A stretch of DNA of 17,326 bases from an uncultured Verrucomicrobiota bacterium (GCA_946615875.1 CAMOIK010000018.1:1-17326), one strand, 5' to 3'. Shown: positions 1-6,870, counted from the first letter of the stretch. Notes: a model not told the origin generated them from the letters alone. A program made the numbers and translations.

Positions 1-199
1 GCGTCATCATCTCGTGGTAGATGTATTCGTCCTTCTCGGTGATCATCAGGTCGCCGTCGAGAATGAGGACGCGCCCGAAGCCGTAGGTGTCGAGGATGTC
101 TATCTGCTGTATCTCGCTGCGGTGCGAAGCCAGCTGCCGCTTCACCTTGATGGAGAAGCTTACGTCGTCGGTGTGCTTGTCTGTGTACCAGAGTTCCAT
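1..199 (-). CDS. speE: Spermidine synthase, N-terminal part (partial, runs off left edge)
   Basis: SpeE transfers the aminopropyl group of decarboxylated S-adenosylmethionine to putrescine to make spermidine in the cytosol. The 66 visible residues begin MELWYTDKHTDDVSFSIKV and include LDTYGFGRVLILDGDLM and TEKDEYIYHEM. These match the N-terminal beta domain and substrate-entry region of the SpeE family as I remember it. The SAM-binding Rossmann part lies beyond position 1. The ATG at 199 was chosen because it gives the usual SpeE start; no Shine-Dalgarno sequence is visible before it, only a C-rich leader. It follows the decarboxylase speA by 73 bases on the same strand, which fits a polyamine operon. 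Family call is confident; completeness cannot be judged. Confidence 0.93.
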   Translation of the reverse strand, partial: MELWYTDKHTDDVSFSIKVKRQLASHRSEIQQIDILDTYGFGRVLILDGDLMITEKDEYIYHEMMT

Positions 200-272
200 C
201 GGAGTTCGGGTTTCAGGGACGGGGTTTCGGGGTTCGGGTTAGGTTGCGGGTAGGACGGGGACGCCAGACGGC
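200..272. other. speA-speE spacer with clustered G-runs (plus strand)
   Basis: The spacer carries seven runs of three or four G on the plus strand, at 208-210, 216-218, 221-224, 229-232, 236-238, 248-250 and 257-260. The first five fall within 31 bases with loops of 2 to 5. It looks like a degenerate tandem of GTTTCGGG/GTTCGGG. Because speE is read from the minus strand, the mRNA here would be C-rich and the G-quadruplex potential is in the template DNA strand. No terminator or Shine-Dalgarno sequence is seen. Confidence 0.5.
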
Positions 273-1754
273 TCAGCAGACGACCTGGAGGTTGTCGATG
301 TTCATGTCCTGTGGGCCGGTCATGAAGCAGCCCTTGGCCTTTGCGAACTCTATGTGCTCGAGGATGTCGGGGGTGACGCGCTCGCCCGGCGCGAGTATCG
401 GGATGCCCGGCGGATAACTCATCACGAACTCCCCGGCGATGCGGCCCAGCGACTCGCGCAGCGGGACGGTGCGCTTCTCGGCGTAGAACGCGGCCTCCGG
501 CGACATGGCCACGTCCGGGTCGATGTATTCGTGGTCGAAGAGTCCGACAGGGTCCTTGCGGTGCAGGCGCTTGATCTCCGCCAGCGCGGAAATCAGGCGC
601 TCGACGTCCATGCGCCTGTCGCCCGCGGAAAGGATGGCGAGGACGTTGCCGATGTCGCCGAACTCGATCTGTATGCCGTAGTCGTCGCGCAGGAGGTCAT
701 AGACCTCAATGCCGGCAAGCCCTATGTCGCGCGTGTGGACCGACAGCTTGGTGAGGTCGAACGCGAAAGCGGTGTCGCCGTTGGCTATCTCGGGCCCGAA
801 GGCGTAATAGCCGCCGAGGCGGTTGATCTCGTCGCGCGCGTATTCGGCGAACGCGATGGTCTTGGAATACGCCTCGCGCCCGTGGAAGAAGAGGTGTCGG
901 CGGGCGAGGTCCAGGGAACTGAGCAGCAGATAGTTGGCGCTCGTCGATTGCGTGAGCGTGATTATCTGGCGCACCCAGTCGGGGTTCACGGACTCCCCGC
1001 ACAGCAGCACCGAACTCTGGGTGAGGCTGCCACCGGTCTTGTGGAGCGACGCCGCCGCCATGTCGCATCCCGCCGCCATGCCGGATACCGGCAGCTTGTC
1101 GTGGAAGTAGAAATGCGTGCCGTGCGCCTCGTCCGCCAGCACCTTCACTCCGGCCGCGTGCGCTATGGAGACGATCGTTTCCAGATCGGAGCAGACGCCG
1201 TAGTACGTCGGGTTGTTGACGAGCACCGCCTTGGCGTCCGGGTTCTCCTCTATGGCGCGCTGCACGTCGGCCGCGCCCATGCCAAGCGGAATGCCCAGCC
1301 GGGAATCGCGGCCGGGATTGATGTAAACCGGGATGGCGCCATTGACGACGAGCGCGTTGATCGCGCTGCGGTGGACGTTGCGCGGCATGATGATCTTCTC
1401 GCCGCGTCCGCAGGTGGCCCATATCATGGTCTGGACGGCGGACGTGGTGCCATTGACCATGAAGAAGGCGTTCTCCGCGCCGAAGGCCTCCGCCGCCAGC
1501 TCCTGGGCATCCTTAATCACGCTGACAGGATGGCCGAGGTTGTCGAGCGACTTCATGGAGTTCACGTCGAGCGCCATGCAGAGCCTGCCGTAGTATTCCG
1601 GCAGCTCCGGGTTCATCCTCCCGCCCTTGTGGCCCGGCACGTCGAAGTGCGCCAGGCGGTTTATGCGCTGCGCGTCAAGCGCGTCGGCGAGCGGCGTGGC
1701 GGCCTGGCGGGAACGCATCGCCTCGCCGGCTTCGCCGGGCACGGGCGCGGTCAT
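273..1754 (-). CDS. speA: PLP-dependent arginine (or Orn/Lys) decarboxylase, SpeA type
   Basis: A fold-type I, PLP-dependent decarboxylase of the Orn/Lys/Arg family, closest in layout to the roughly 490-residue Bacillus SpeA, which makes agmatine from arginine. Of 493 residues, visible motifs are FDVPGHKGG near residue 37, NGTTSA at 101-106 (phosphate binding), H128 in RNVHRS (ring stacking), D208 in LADEAHGTHF, and the Schiff-base lysine K239 in SLHKTGGSLTQSS. A C-terminal YPPGIPILAPGE motif is typical of the family's last domain. The start ATG at 1754 overlaps the mrp stop as ATGA and has an AAGGAGG Shine-Dalgarno at 1762-1768 inside mrp, implying translational coupling. The speE neighbour supports a polyamine role. 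Arginine is favoured over lysine or ornithine by similarity and context only; substrate is not proven. Confidence 0.93.
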   Translation of the reverse strand: MTAPVPGEAGEAMRSRQAATPLADALDAQRINRLAHFDVPGHKGGRMNPELPEYYGRLCMALDVNSMKSLDNLGHPVSVIKDAQELAAEAFGAENAFFMVNGTTSAVQTMIWATCGRGEKIIMPRNVHRSAINALVVNGAIPVYINPGRDSRLGIPLGMGAADVQRAIEENPDAKAVLVNNPTYYGVCSDLETIVSIAHAAGVKVLADEAHGTHFYFHDKLPVSGMAAGCDMAAASLHKTGGSLTQSSVLLCGESVNPDWVRQIITLTQSTSANYLLLSSLDLARRHLFFHGREAYSKTIAFAEYARDEINRLGGYYAFGPEIANGDTAFAFDLTKLSVHTRDIGLAGIEVYDLLRDDYGIQIEFGDIGNVLAILSAGDRRMDVERLISALAEIKRLHRKDPVGLFDHEYIDPDVAMSPEAAFYAEKRTVPLRESLGRIAGEFVMSYPPGIPILAPGERVTPDILEHIEFAKAKGCFMTGPQDMNIDNLQVVC

Positions 1755-2596
1755 CTGTCCCCCTCCTTGGCGGCGGACGAAATACGCCTGAAGAAGTCAG
1801 CCGCGCCCGGCACGTCAAGGAGCTCGGCCGCGCCGGCGTCTATGGAGGCCGCGAACGACGGATCCACCGGCAGCCTGAGGGTGGCGGGGATCGCGAAGCG
1901 CTCCGCCATCGCGTCTATGCGCGACGGCCCGAAAAGCTCCAGCACCTTGCCGCAGTCGGGGCACTTGACATGGCTCATGTTCTCGACAAGGCCGAGGACG
2001 GGCTTCTTCAGCATCCCCGCCATCTTGACGGCCTTCGAGACGATCATCTCCACCAGTTCCTGCGGAGACGACACGACCACCACGCCATCGACTGGAAGCG
2101 ACTGGAAGACCGTCAGCGGCACGTCGCCTGTCCCGGGCGGCATATCGACGAACATCACATCCAGCTCGCCCCAGTGCACGTCCGTCCAGAACTGTTTCAC
2201 CGCGCCCGCGATCACCGGGCCGCGCCACACCACCGGGTCGGACGGGTCGGCGACGAGCATGTTCAGCGACATGACCCTGATGCCGCCGTTCGAGACCCTC
2301 GGCTCTATGCCGTCCGGGGACTGGAACGTGCCGCCGTCCAGCCCGAACGCCTTGGGGATGGAAGGCCCCGTGATGTCGGCGTCGAGGATGCCGACCTTCA
2401 GCCCCTCGCGCATCGCCGCCACGGCAAGCATCGTCGTGACGAAACTCTTGCCTACGCCGCCTTTTCCGCTGGCGACGGCGATCACCCTTCCAACCTTCGA
2501 CGCGGCGTTCAGCTTTGCCGAGAAGTCGAATTCCTCCTTGCGCTCGCCGCAGTTCTTTGCGCAGGTCGAGCAGTCGTGCGTGCAGTCTTCCGCCAT
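1751..2596 (-). CDS. mrp: Mrp/ApbC (NBP35-like) Fe-S cluster carrier P-loop ATPase
   Basis: A cytosolic P-loop ATPase that binds a bridging [4Fe-4S] cluster as a dimer and passes it to target enzymes. The deviant Walker A SGKGGVGKS has K45 and K50; LDADITGPSIPKAFG follows at about 71-85, and DMPPGTGD at 151-158 is the Walker B/switch region. The cluster-binding CxxC is C212 and C215 (KCPDCGK). There is also an N-terminal cysteine motif C5, C9, C12, C16 (CTHDCSTCAKNC), an NBP35-like addition seen in many anaerobes. Length 281 is normal. A weak Shine-Dalgarno (TAGGGA) precedes the ATG. It lies 79 bases after the McsA/McsB-like gene and overlaps speA by ATGA. In Salmonella, apbC loss impairs ThiC, so thiC two genes upstream is a plausible client (inference). 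Confidence 0.95.
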   Translation of the reverse strand: MAEDCTHDCSTCAKNCGERKEEFDFSAKLNAASKVGRVIAVASGKGGVGKSFVTTMLAVAAMREGLKVGILDADITGPSIPKAFGLDGGTFQSPDGIEPRVSNGGIRVMSLNMLVADPSDPVVWRGPVIAGAVKQFWTDVHWGELDVMFVDMPPGTGDVPLTVFQSLPVDGVVVVSSPQELVEMIVSKAVKMAGMLKKPVLGLVENMSHVKCPDCGKVLELFGPSRIDAMAERFAIPATLRLPVDPSFAASIDAGAAELLDVPGAADFFRRISSAAKEGDR

Positions 2597-2675
2597 TTTC
2601 CCTACCGGCCTTTCCGGCCTTTGCCTCCGTTGAAACGTTTCCCCGCAAACATCGTCGTCGATTTTTCCGGGGCGA

Positions 2676-3545
2676 TCACTCCTCGTCGTTCATGACGACA
2701 TCCTCGAAACGCCTGTTGACCTCGTCGGCGCGGTCGGCGTCCGCCGCCTCGCGCTCCTCCACGGGGACGTTGGACTGATCGTCGGAAGCGAGCCTCTGCG
2801 CTTTCATGATGCGCTCGATTTCTCGCGTCTTGATGCCGTCCAGCATTCCCTCCATCGCCGCGAGCCGCAGCGGAGAGAGGAGATCGACGTATTCGCCAGG
2901 CGAAAGGAGTCTGCAGTTTTTAAGGATCGCGAGAGCGCGGCACACCGAATCGTCCAGCACGCGCGGCATTTCCTCGAACAGGCGTATCCTCGCGTTGCGC
3001 TCCTGCTCCACGATCTGCTCCACAACGCGCTTCGCGCGCTCCGTGTTGCCGCTGTGGCAGAATGTGTATAGGTGGCCGACGTCCGCTATGCCGTCGGCGC
3101 TCAATCCCTCCAGGCGCAAATCGAGCGCCGCGACCGCGCGTTGGACCGCGTCCATCTCGCCGATGAGGTGCAGCCCCTCCAGATGGAGGCGGCCGCGCAT
3201 CATATAGGACGCGTCCACGTCCATGCCATCCAGCGGGACGTATTCCTTCTGCCTGGCCTTCTCGGCCTTCAAGCCGTCCTCGTGCTGCTTGACGACGCGC
3301 TCTATCCCGTCAACCATGTCGCTGACGGCATTGACGAACGCCTTAAGTATCGGCGGCTCGCCGTCGCCGCCCTGCTGCTGGTTCTGCGCGGCGGACTCCT
3401 GGGTCTTGCGGGTGTGCTCGCGCCGCTTCTTGCGGCGGACGAGTTCGCGCTCCGCGCAGGCCTTGCAGACGTACAACTCCTCGCCGTCGCCGTCGGCGCC
3501 GATGGCCGTCTCGGCGGAGTTTTCGTGGCATATCTCGCACTTCAT
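2676..3545 (-). CDS. McsA-like zinc module joined to McsB C-terminal-like region; no kinase active site
   Basis: A 289-residue protein I read as a hybrid. Residues 1-30 (MKCEIC...VCKAC; C3, C6, C27, C30) look like the first zinc module of McsA. A charged, Q-rich linker (31-63) and a possible helical stretch (66-100) follow. Residues 115-240 align co-linearly, from memory, with the end of the protein arginine kinase McsB: RGRLHLEGL, a G-rich LRLEGLSADGIADVGHLYTF, VEQIVEQERNARIRLFEE, DDSVCRALAILKNCRLLS and LLSPLRLAAMEGML. The McsB catalytic half (the NEEDH-type glutamate and the CPTN cysteine region) is absent, so arginine phosphorylation is unlikely. ADADRA near the C-terminus may be a relic of the RDxxRA phosphoarginine-binding motif. 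The start at 3545 overlaps the thiC stop as ATGA and leaves MKC as the N-terminus, as in McsA. Function unknown; a phosphoarginine sensor, adaptor or structural role is conceivable. Confidence 0.75.
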   Translation of the reverse strand: MKCEICHENSAETAIGADGDGEELYVCKACAERELVRRKKRREHTRKTQESAAQNQQQGGDGEPPILKAFVNAVSDMVDGIERVVKQHEDGLKAEKARQKEYVPLDGMDVDASYMMRGRLHLEGLHLIGEMDAVQRAVAALDLRLEGLSADGIADVGHLYTFCHSGNTERAKRVVEQIVEQERNARIRLFEEMPRVLDDSVCRALAILKNCRLLSPGEYVDLLSPLRLAAMEGMLDGIKTREIERIMKAQRLASDDQSNVPVEEREAADADRADEVNRRFEDVVMNDEE

Positions 3546-4846
3546 CGCGCCATCTTCCCGGAAAGGTCCTTTATGCGGCGGGAGGTGCGCACCGCGCAGA
3601 ACTGCTTGCCGCACATGGAGCAGTGGTCATCCGTGTGAGCCTCGTCGGCGAAGGCGCGGGTCCGCAGCCAGCGCTCCCTGGCGCGTTCGCCGTCCAGACA
3701 CAGCGCGAACTGCCTGTCCCAGTCAAATGCGGCGCGAGCGTCGGCCATCTCGTCATCCCGCCGCCTCGCCCCCTTCAAGCCGCGCGCGACGTCGCCCGCG
3801 TGGGCGGCGATGCGGTATGCTATGCAGCCCTGGCGAACCTCCTCGCCGTCAGGCAGACCGAGGTGCTCGGCCGGCGTGACGTAGCACAGGAGCGACGCGC
3901 CGTATGTAGCGGCGGCGGTCGCGCCTATCGCGCTGACAATGTGGTCGTAGCCCGGCGCTATGTCGGTGACGACCGGGCCGAGCACGTAGAACGGCGCCTT
4001 GCGGCAGACGTCCTGCTCGCGCTCCATGTTCGCCCGTATCTGGTCGAACGGCACGTGCCCCGGCCCCTCCACCATCACCTGGACGCCGCGGGCGCGGCAG
4101 CGTTCGACCAGCTCGCCTAGGGTGTCGAGTTCGGCGAACTGCGCCTTGTCGGAGGCGTCGGCCAGGCAGCCGGGCCGCATGCCGTCGCCAAGCGACACGG
4201 TGACGTCGTGCTTGGCCAGTATGTCCATCACCTCGTCCCAGTGCGTGTAGAGAGGATTCTCCATGCGGTGGCTCATCATCCATTCGGCCATGATCGCGCC
4301 GCCGCGCGAGACGATCCCCATCTTGCGCTCCATTGCGGCGGGTATGTCGCGCAGCATGAGCCCGGCGTGGAGCGTCATGAAATCCACGCCCTGCTCGGCC
4401 TGCGCACGTATCACGTCCAGCAGGAACGAAGGATCCATCTGCGGTATGTCGCCCTCCAGGCGCGAAATAGTCTCATAGACTGGAACGGTGCCGAGCGGGC
4501 GCGGACTTGCATCCAGCATTCCTTGGCGTATCGCCGCCAGATCGTCGCCCACGGAAAGGTCCATCACGAAATCGGCGCCGGCCTTCAGCGCGATTTCAAG
4601 CTTTTCGAGTTCGTCTCCCTTGCCAGAATGCGTGACAGAACGACCTAGATTGGCGTTGATCTTGGTGGTGAACATCCTGCCCACGCCGACCGGGCGGCAG
4701 TTCGCGTGCGCCGGATTGCATGGGATCACCGCCTCGCCGCAGGCCACCGCCGCGCGCACCACCTCCGGCGACAGGCCTTCGTCCGCCGCCACCGTGCGCA
4801 TGACGTCCGTGACCATCCCTGCCCTGGCTGCCTCTAGTTGAGTCAT
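3542..4846 (-). CDS. thiC: Phosphomethylpyrimidine synthase ThiC
   Basis: A radical SAM-type enzyme that converts aminoimidazole ribotide to HMP-phosphate, the pyrimidine half of thiamine. The 434-residue protein is the short form lacking the long N-terminal extension of the E. coli enzyme. Visible features are IPCNPAH and GRMFTTKINANLGRS near the N-terminus, SLGDGMRPGC, MVEGPGHVPFDQI, FYVLGPVVTDIAPGYDHI, and the C-terminal cluster motif CX2CX4C at C409, C412 and C417 (CSMCGKQFC). A purine-rich AAAGGA lies directly before the ATG at 4846. A promoter sits just upstream, over the stop of the symporter gene. The leader is only about 40 bases, too short for a TPP riboswitch. No other thi genes are in the window. 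Its stop overlaps the next gene (ATGA). Confidence 0.97.
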   Translation of the reverse strand: MTQLEAARAGMVTDVMRTVAADEGLSPEVVRAAVACGEAVIPCNPAHANCRPVGVGRMFTTKINANLGRSVTHSGKGDELEKLEIALKAGADFVMDLSVGDDLAAIRQGMLDASPRPLGTVPVYETISRLEGDIPQMDPSFLLDVIRAQAEQGVDFMTLHAGLMLRDIPAAMERKMGIVSRGGAIMAEWMMSHRMENPLYTHWDEVMDILAKHDVTVSLGDGMRPGCLADASDKAQFAELDTLGELVERCRARGVQVMVEGPGHVPFDQIRANMEREQDVCRKAPFYVLGPVVTDIAPGYDHIVSAIGATAAATYGASLLCYVTPAEHLGLPDGEEVRQGCIAYRIAAHAGDVARGLKGARRRDDEMADARAAFDWDRQFALCLDGERARERWLRTRAFADEAHTDDHCSMCGKQFCAVRTSRRIKDLSGKMAR

Positions 4847-4896
4847 TTCCTTTTCTCTCCGTGTTTTGTCGAAGCCCTTGTTGGGTCTGACGAGGT

Positions 4897-4905
4897 ATTA
4901 TACCA
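4897..4905 (-). promoter_or_regulatory. Extended -10 promoter for thiC
   Basis: Read on the minus strand the sequence is TGGTATAAT, a perfect -10 with the TGn extension, preceded by GGGAAAATTT. No good -35 is seen at 16-18 bases. It lies inside the last codons and stop of the symporter gene. Transcription would start about 40 bases before the thiC ATG. Confidence 0.65.
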
Positions 4906-6544
4906 AAATTTTCCCGCCCGCGCACGTCTCGGCTATGTTTATGGAATAGGAGCGTATGCGGTCGTAGGCGTTGAGGATATCGAGCGCCGCGAGGACGGAC
5001 GCCGCGCCCGAGCCAGCCGACCCGACCCTCAGCAACTGGATCTGGCGGGCGTCGGTGATGCGCTTCTTGAGATCGGCCGAAAGCGCCGTCCATTCCTCGA
5101 TGGCCGTGAAGGACTGCATGTCGGCGCGAGTGAAGCGCACCATCCTCTCCGCATGGTCGTGGACGTCGAGGATCATCGCCAGGTCCGAGCCGCCGAGTTC
5201 GTCGCCCTCGGCGCGTATGCGTTCGAGCGCGCGCAGTATCGCCGGCGCTTCGTCGGAGGCGGACTCGAATTCGTCGGCGAGGCGCAGAAGGCGCCTGGCC
5301 AGCTCGGCCGTGGAGGATGGCAGGCTCTTGACCATGACCTCGCCCAGAAACGTCGTGACCTCGCTCTGGATGTTGTCGAGTATCTCCTCGCGCCGGAGGA
5401 TGTGACGGATGGTCTTCTCGCCGGCTTCGCCCGACAAAGCTAGACGGACGTTCGCCATGAGGTCGCCGACGCTCTCCGCCATGAAGCACACCTCCTCCGC
5501 AGCCTGTTCGCAGGCTATCACGGGGCTCAGGCGGCCGCTCGCGTTGAAGGCGGAAAGGTGCGGCTTCTCGTCCGCCTTCTCCGGCACGAGCCATTCAAGG
5601 AAGCTTGAAAGCCGCCCCGCCAGCGGGAACACCAGCGCGCCGCGCACGAGAGAGAACACCGTGTCGGTGATCGCGATGGGCACCATCACGCGCGTCGCCC
5701 AGTCGGGGAATAGCCACTTGCCGAACGGCACGAACACGGAAAGCGCGAACGGAATGCAGACGAGCGAGCCGACGAGGTTGGTCAGCGTGTGCGCAAGCGC
5801 CAGGCGGCGGGCCGCGCTGCCGCCGCCTATCGTCGCGAGCCACAGCGTCGCCGTCGTCCCGATGTTCGCGCCGAAGAGCGACGCCACCGCCGTCTCGTAT
5901 GAAACCAGGCCCTGCGCCGCGAATGTCATGAAAATCAGTATGCTCGCAGCCGAACTCTGTATCACGGCAGTAAGCGCGGCGGACGCCGCCGCCACGAGCA
6001 GGACGCCGCCGACCGTCGTCGCGTCAAGGGCGGATAGCGCGTTCATAAGCGACGGCGAAGATTTGATCGGCTCGACACCTTCCTTCATGAAATACATCCC
6101 CAGGAAAACCAGCCCTAGCCCCACCAGCGCCCTGCCGACATGACGCACCCTCCCGCGGCGAAAAGGATAGTGCAGCGCCATCCCGACCGTCAAGGTTCCG
6201 AGACCAAGCATCTCTGGACTCGGCGCGAACGCCATCAGCCATATCGTGAAGGTCGTGCCGATGTTCGCGCCTATCAGCACGTATATCGACTCCGTGAGGG
6301 TCATCAGGCGCGAAGTGACAAACCCGACGAGCATCACCGTCACGATCGACGACGACTGCATCAGAAGCGTCGCCGCCGCTCCGGTCGCCACGCCGGCCAT
6401 GCGCCGCAGCGTCGCAAGCTGCATGAAGTGCCGCAACCCTTCGCCGCTGGCGCCCTGCAACCCGTCGGAGAGGTGGCGCATGCCGAGCAGGAACATCCCG
6501 AGACCACCGCATACGCTCGCGCATATTGTCCACAATGCTTCCAT
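4898..6544 (-). CDS. Na+/phosphate cotransporter, NptA/YjbB type, with PhoU-like C-terminal domain
   Basis: An inner-membrane sodium-driven phosphate symporter of the Na/Pi-cotransporter II-related family. The 548 residues contain the internally repeated family signatures: QSSSIVTVMLVGFV (63-76) with GANIGTTFT (92-100), and QSSAASILIFMTF (196-208) with GANIGTTAT (225-233). About eight or nine hydrophobic segments run from 8 to about 320. From about residue 340 to the end it is soluble and helical, with a PhoU-like pattern (LRREEILDNIQSEVTTFLGE, LARRLLRLADEFESASDEAP). YjbB-type proteins can work as phosphate exporters, so direction is uncertain. It is divergent from the response regulator at 6910. 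The ATG has no Shine-Dalgarno and lies about 10 bases below a -10, so the mRNA may be leaderless. Its stop overlaps the thiC promoter. Confidence 0.92.
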   Translation of the reverse strand: MEALWTICASVCGGLGMFLLGMRHLSDGLQGASGEGLRHFMQLATLRRMAGVATGAAATLLMQSSSIVTVMLVGFVTSRLMTLTESIYVLIGANIGTTFTIWLMAFAPSPEMLGLGTLTVGMALHYPFRRGRVRHVGRALVGLGLVFLGMYFMKEGVEPIKSSPSLMNALSALDATTVGGVLLVAAASAALTAVIQSSAASILIFMTFAAQGLVSYETAVASLFGANIGTTATLWLATIGGGSAARRLALAHTLTNLVGSLVCIPFALSVFVPFGKWLFPDWATRVMVPIAITDTVFSLVRGALVFPLAGRLSSFLEWLVPEKADEKPHLSAFNASGRLSPVIACEQAAEEVCFMAESVGDLMANVRLALSGEAGEKTIRHILRREEILDNIQSEVTTFLGEVMVKSLPSSTAELARRLLRLADEFESASDEAPAILRALERIRAEGDELGGSDLAMILDVHDHAERMVRFTRADMQSFTAIEEWTALSADLKKRITDARQIQLLRVGSAGSGAASVLAALDILNAYDRIRSYSINIAETCAGGKILV

Positions 6545-6554
6545 GTCGTCGCGT

Positions 6555-6563
6555 ATCTTACCA
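6555..6563 (-). promoter_or_regulatory. Extended -10 promoter for the Na+/phosphate symporter
   Basis: The minus strand reads TGGTAAGAT after the A/T-rich AATAAAGATA. The -10 ends 10 bases before the ATG at 6544, so a normal start site would leave a leader of only 3 to 5 bases. No -35 is evident. Confidence 0.5.
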
Positions 6564-6608
6564 TATCTTTATTAGGATTCGGTTAGAGTCCGCTTAATTA
6601 AAGGAGAA

Positions 6609-6627
6609 CGGGGACGAGAGCGGGGAC
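6609..6627. repeat. Direct repeat CGGGGAC x2, possible regulator site
   Basis: CGGGGAC occurs at 6609-6615 and 6621-6627 with a 5-base spacer (12-base period), about 50 bases upstream of the symporter -10. OmpR/PhoB-type regulators often bind direct repeats with a period near 11, so this is a candidate site for the divergent regulator, but the evidence is only the repeat itself. Confidence 0.3.
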
Positions 6628-6642
6628 TCGTCGCCATGTGAT

Positions 6643-6680
6643 GCAAGGTCGCGCAAAGAAAGCCATTTTTCGACCTTTGC
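6643..6680. other. Hairpin in divergent intergenic region
   Basis: GCAAGGTCG (6643-6651) pairs with CGACCTTTGC (6671-6680): seven perfect pairs, a one-base bulge and three more, with a 19-base loop. An alternative, mutually exclusive pairing is GCAAAG (6653-6658) with CTTTGC (6675-6680). No T-run follows on either strand, so it is not an evident terminator. Confidence 0.4.
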
Positions 6681-6700
6681 TTCGCTCTCCCGTTCACGCC

Positions 6701-6724
6701 GCAAACCGAAGCGTGTCGGTTTGC
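6701..6724. other. Perfect 9-bp inverted repeat (operator or RNA hairpin)
   Basis: GCAAACCGA (6701-6709) and TCGGTTTGC (6716-6724) are exact inverted repeats around a 6-base centre. It lies mid-way in the divergent region, upstream of both recognised promoters and without a following T-run. It could be an operator or the hairpin of an unrecognised transcript. Confidence 0.5.
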
Positions 6725-6816
6725 CACAGTCCAACCAGGGGGGTCAAAACCCCGCCTCCACCCCCTCCCATCTCCTCATCCACCAACTATCAACTACCAT
6801 CTGCCAAACAAGGAGA

Positions 6817-6864
6817 ATGATGGGCCGCTGCGAGTCTCGGCGACGCAAGGCGCGGAAAATATGA
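6817..6864 (+). other. Possible 15-codon mini-ORF in intergenic region
   Basis: An AAGGAG at 6810-6815 precedes ATGATG (6817 or 6820) and an open frame MMGRCESRRRKARKI ending in TGA at 6862-6864. The TGA is also the TGA of the extended -10 for the downstream regulator gene. The G-poor, C-rich stretch 6750-6809 just before it looks unstructured. The Shine-Dalgarno spacing is short (1-4 bases) and no promoter is seen, so this is a weak call. Confidence 0.2.
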
Positions 6865-6870
6865 TATAAT
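6862..6870 (+). promoter_or_regulatory. Extended -10 promoter for the response regulator gene
   Basis: TGATATAAT follows GCGGAAAATA. No -35 resembling TTGACA is present at 16-18 bases. Start of transcription near 6877 would give a leader of about 33 bases before the ATG at 6910. Confidence 0.6.

Noticed and set aside
354..2633. Long open frame on the plus strand opposite speA and mrp
   Set aside because: It is antisense to two well-supported genes, has no family motifs and is a product of high-GC codon use.
2632..2641. GAAACGTTTC palindrome before mrp as a LacI/CcpA-type operator
   Set aside because: Only 10 bases, does not fit the cre spacing, and lies within an operon rather than at a promoter.
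3546..3614. 23-residue N-terminal extension of the McsA/McsB-like protein
   Set aside because: Starting at 3545 gives the McsA-like MKCEIC N-terminus and an ATGA overlap with thiC; the extension is just thiC coding sequence in another frame.
4847..4900. TPP riboswitch before thiC
   Set aside because: Leader is too short and lacks the conserved THI-box segments.
4596..5594. 332-residue open frame spanning the symporter end and thiC start on the minus strand
   Set aside because: Another frame of the same strand as two clear genes; Arg/Gly-rich sequence without motifs.
6701..6724. Rho-independent terminator
   Set aside because: The 9-bp hairpin has no T-run on either side and no gene ends nearby.
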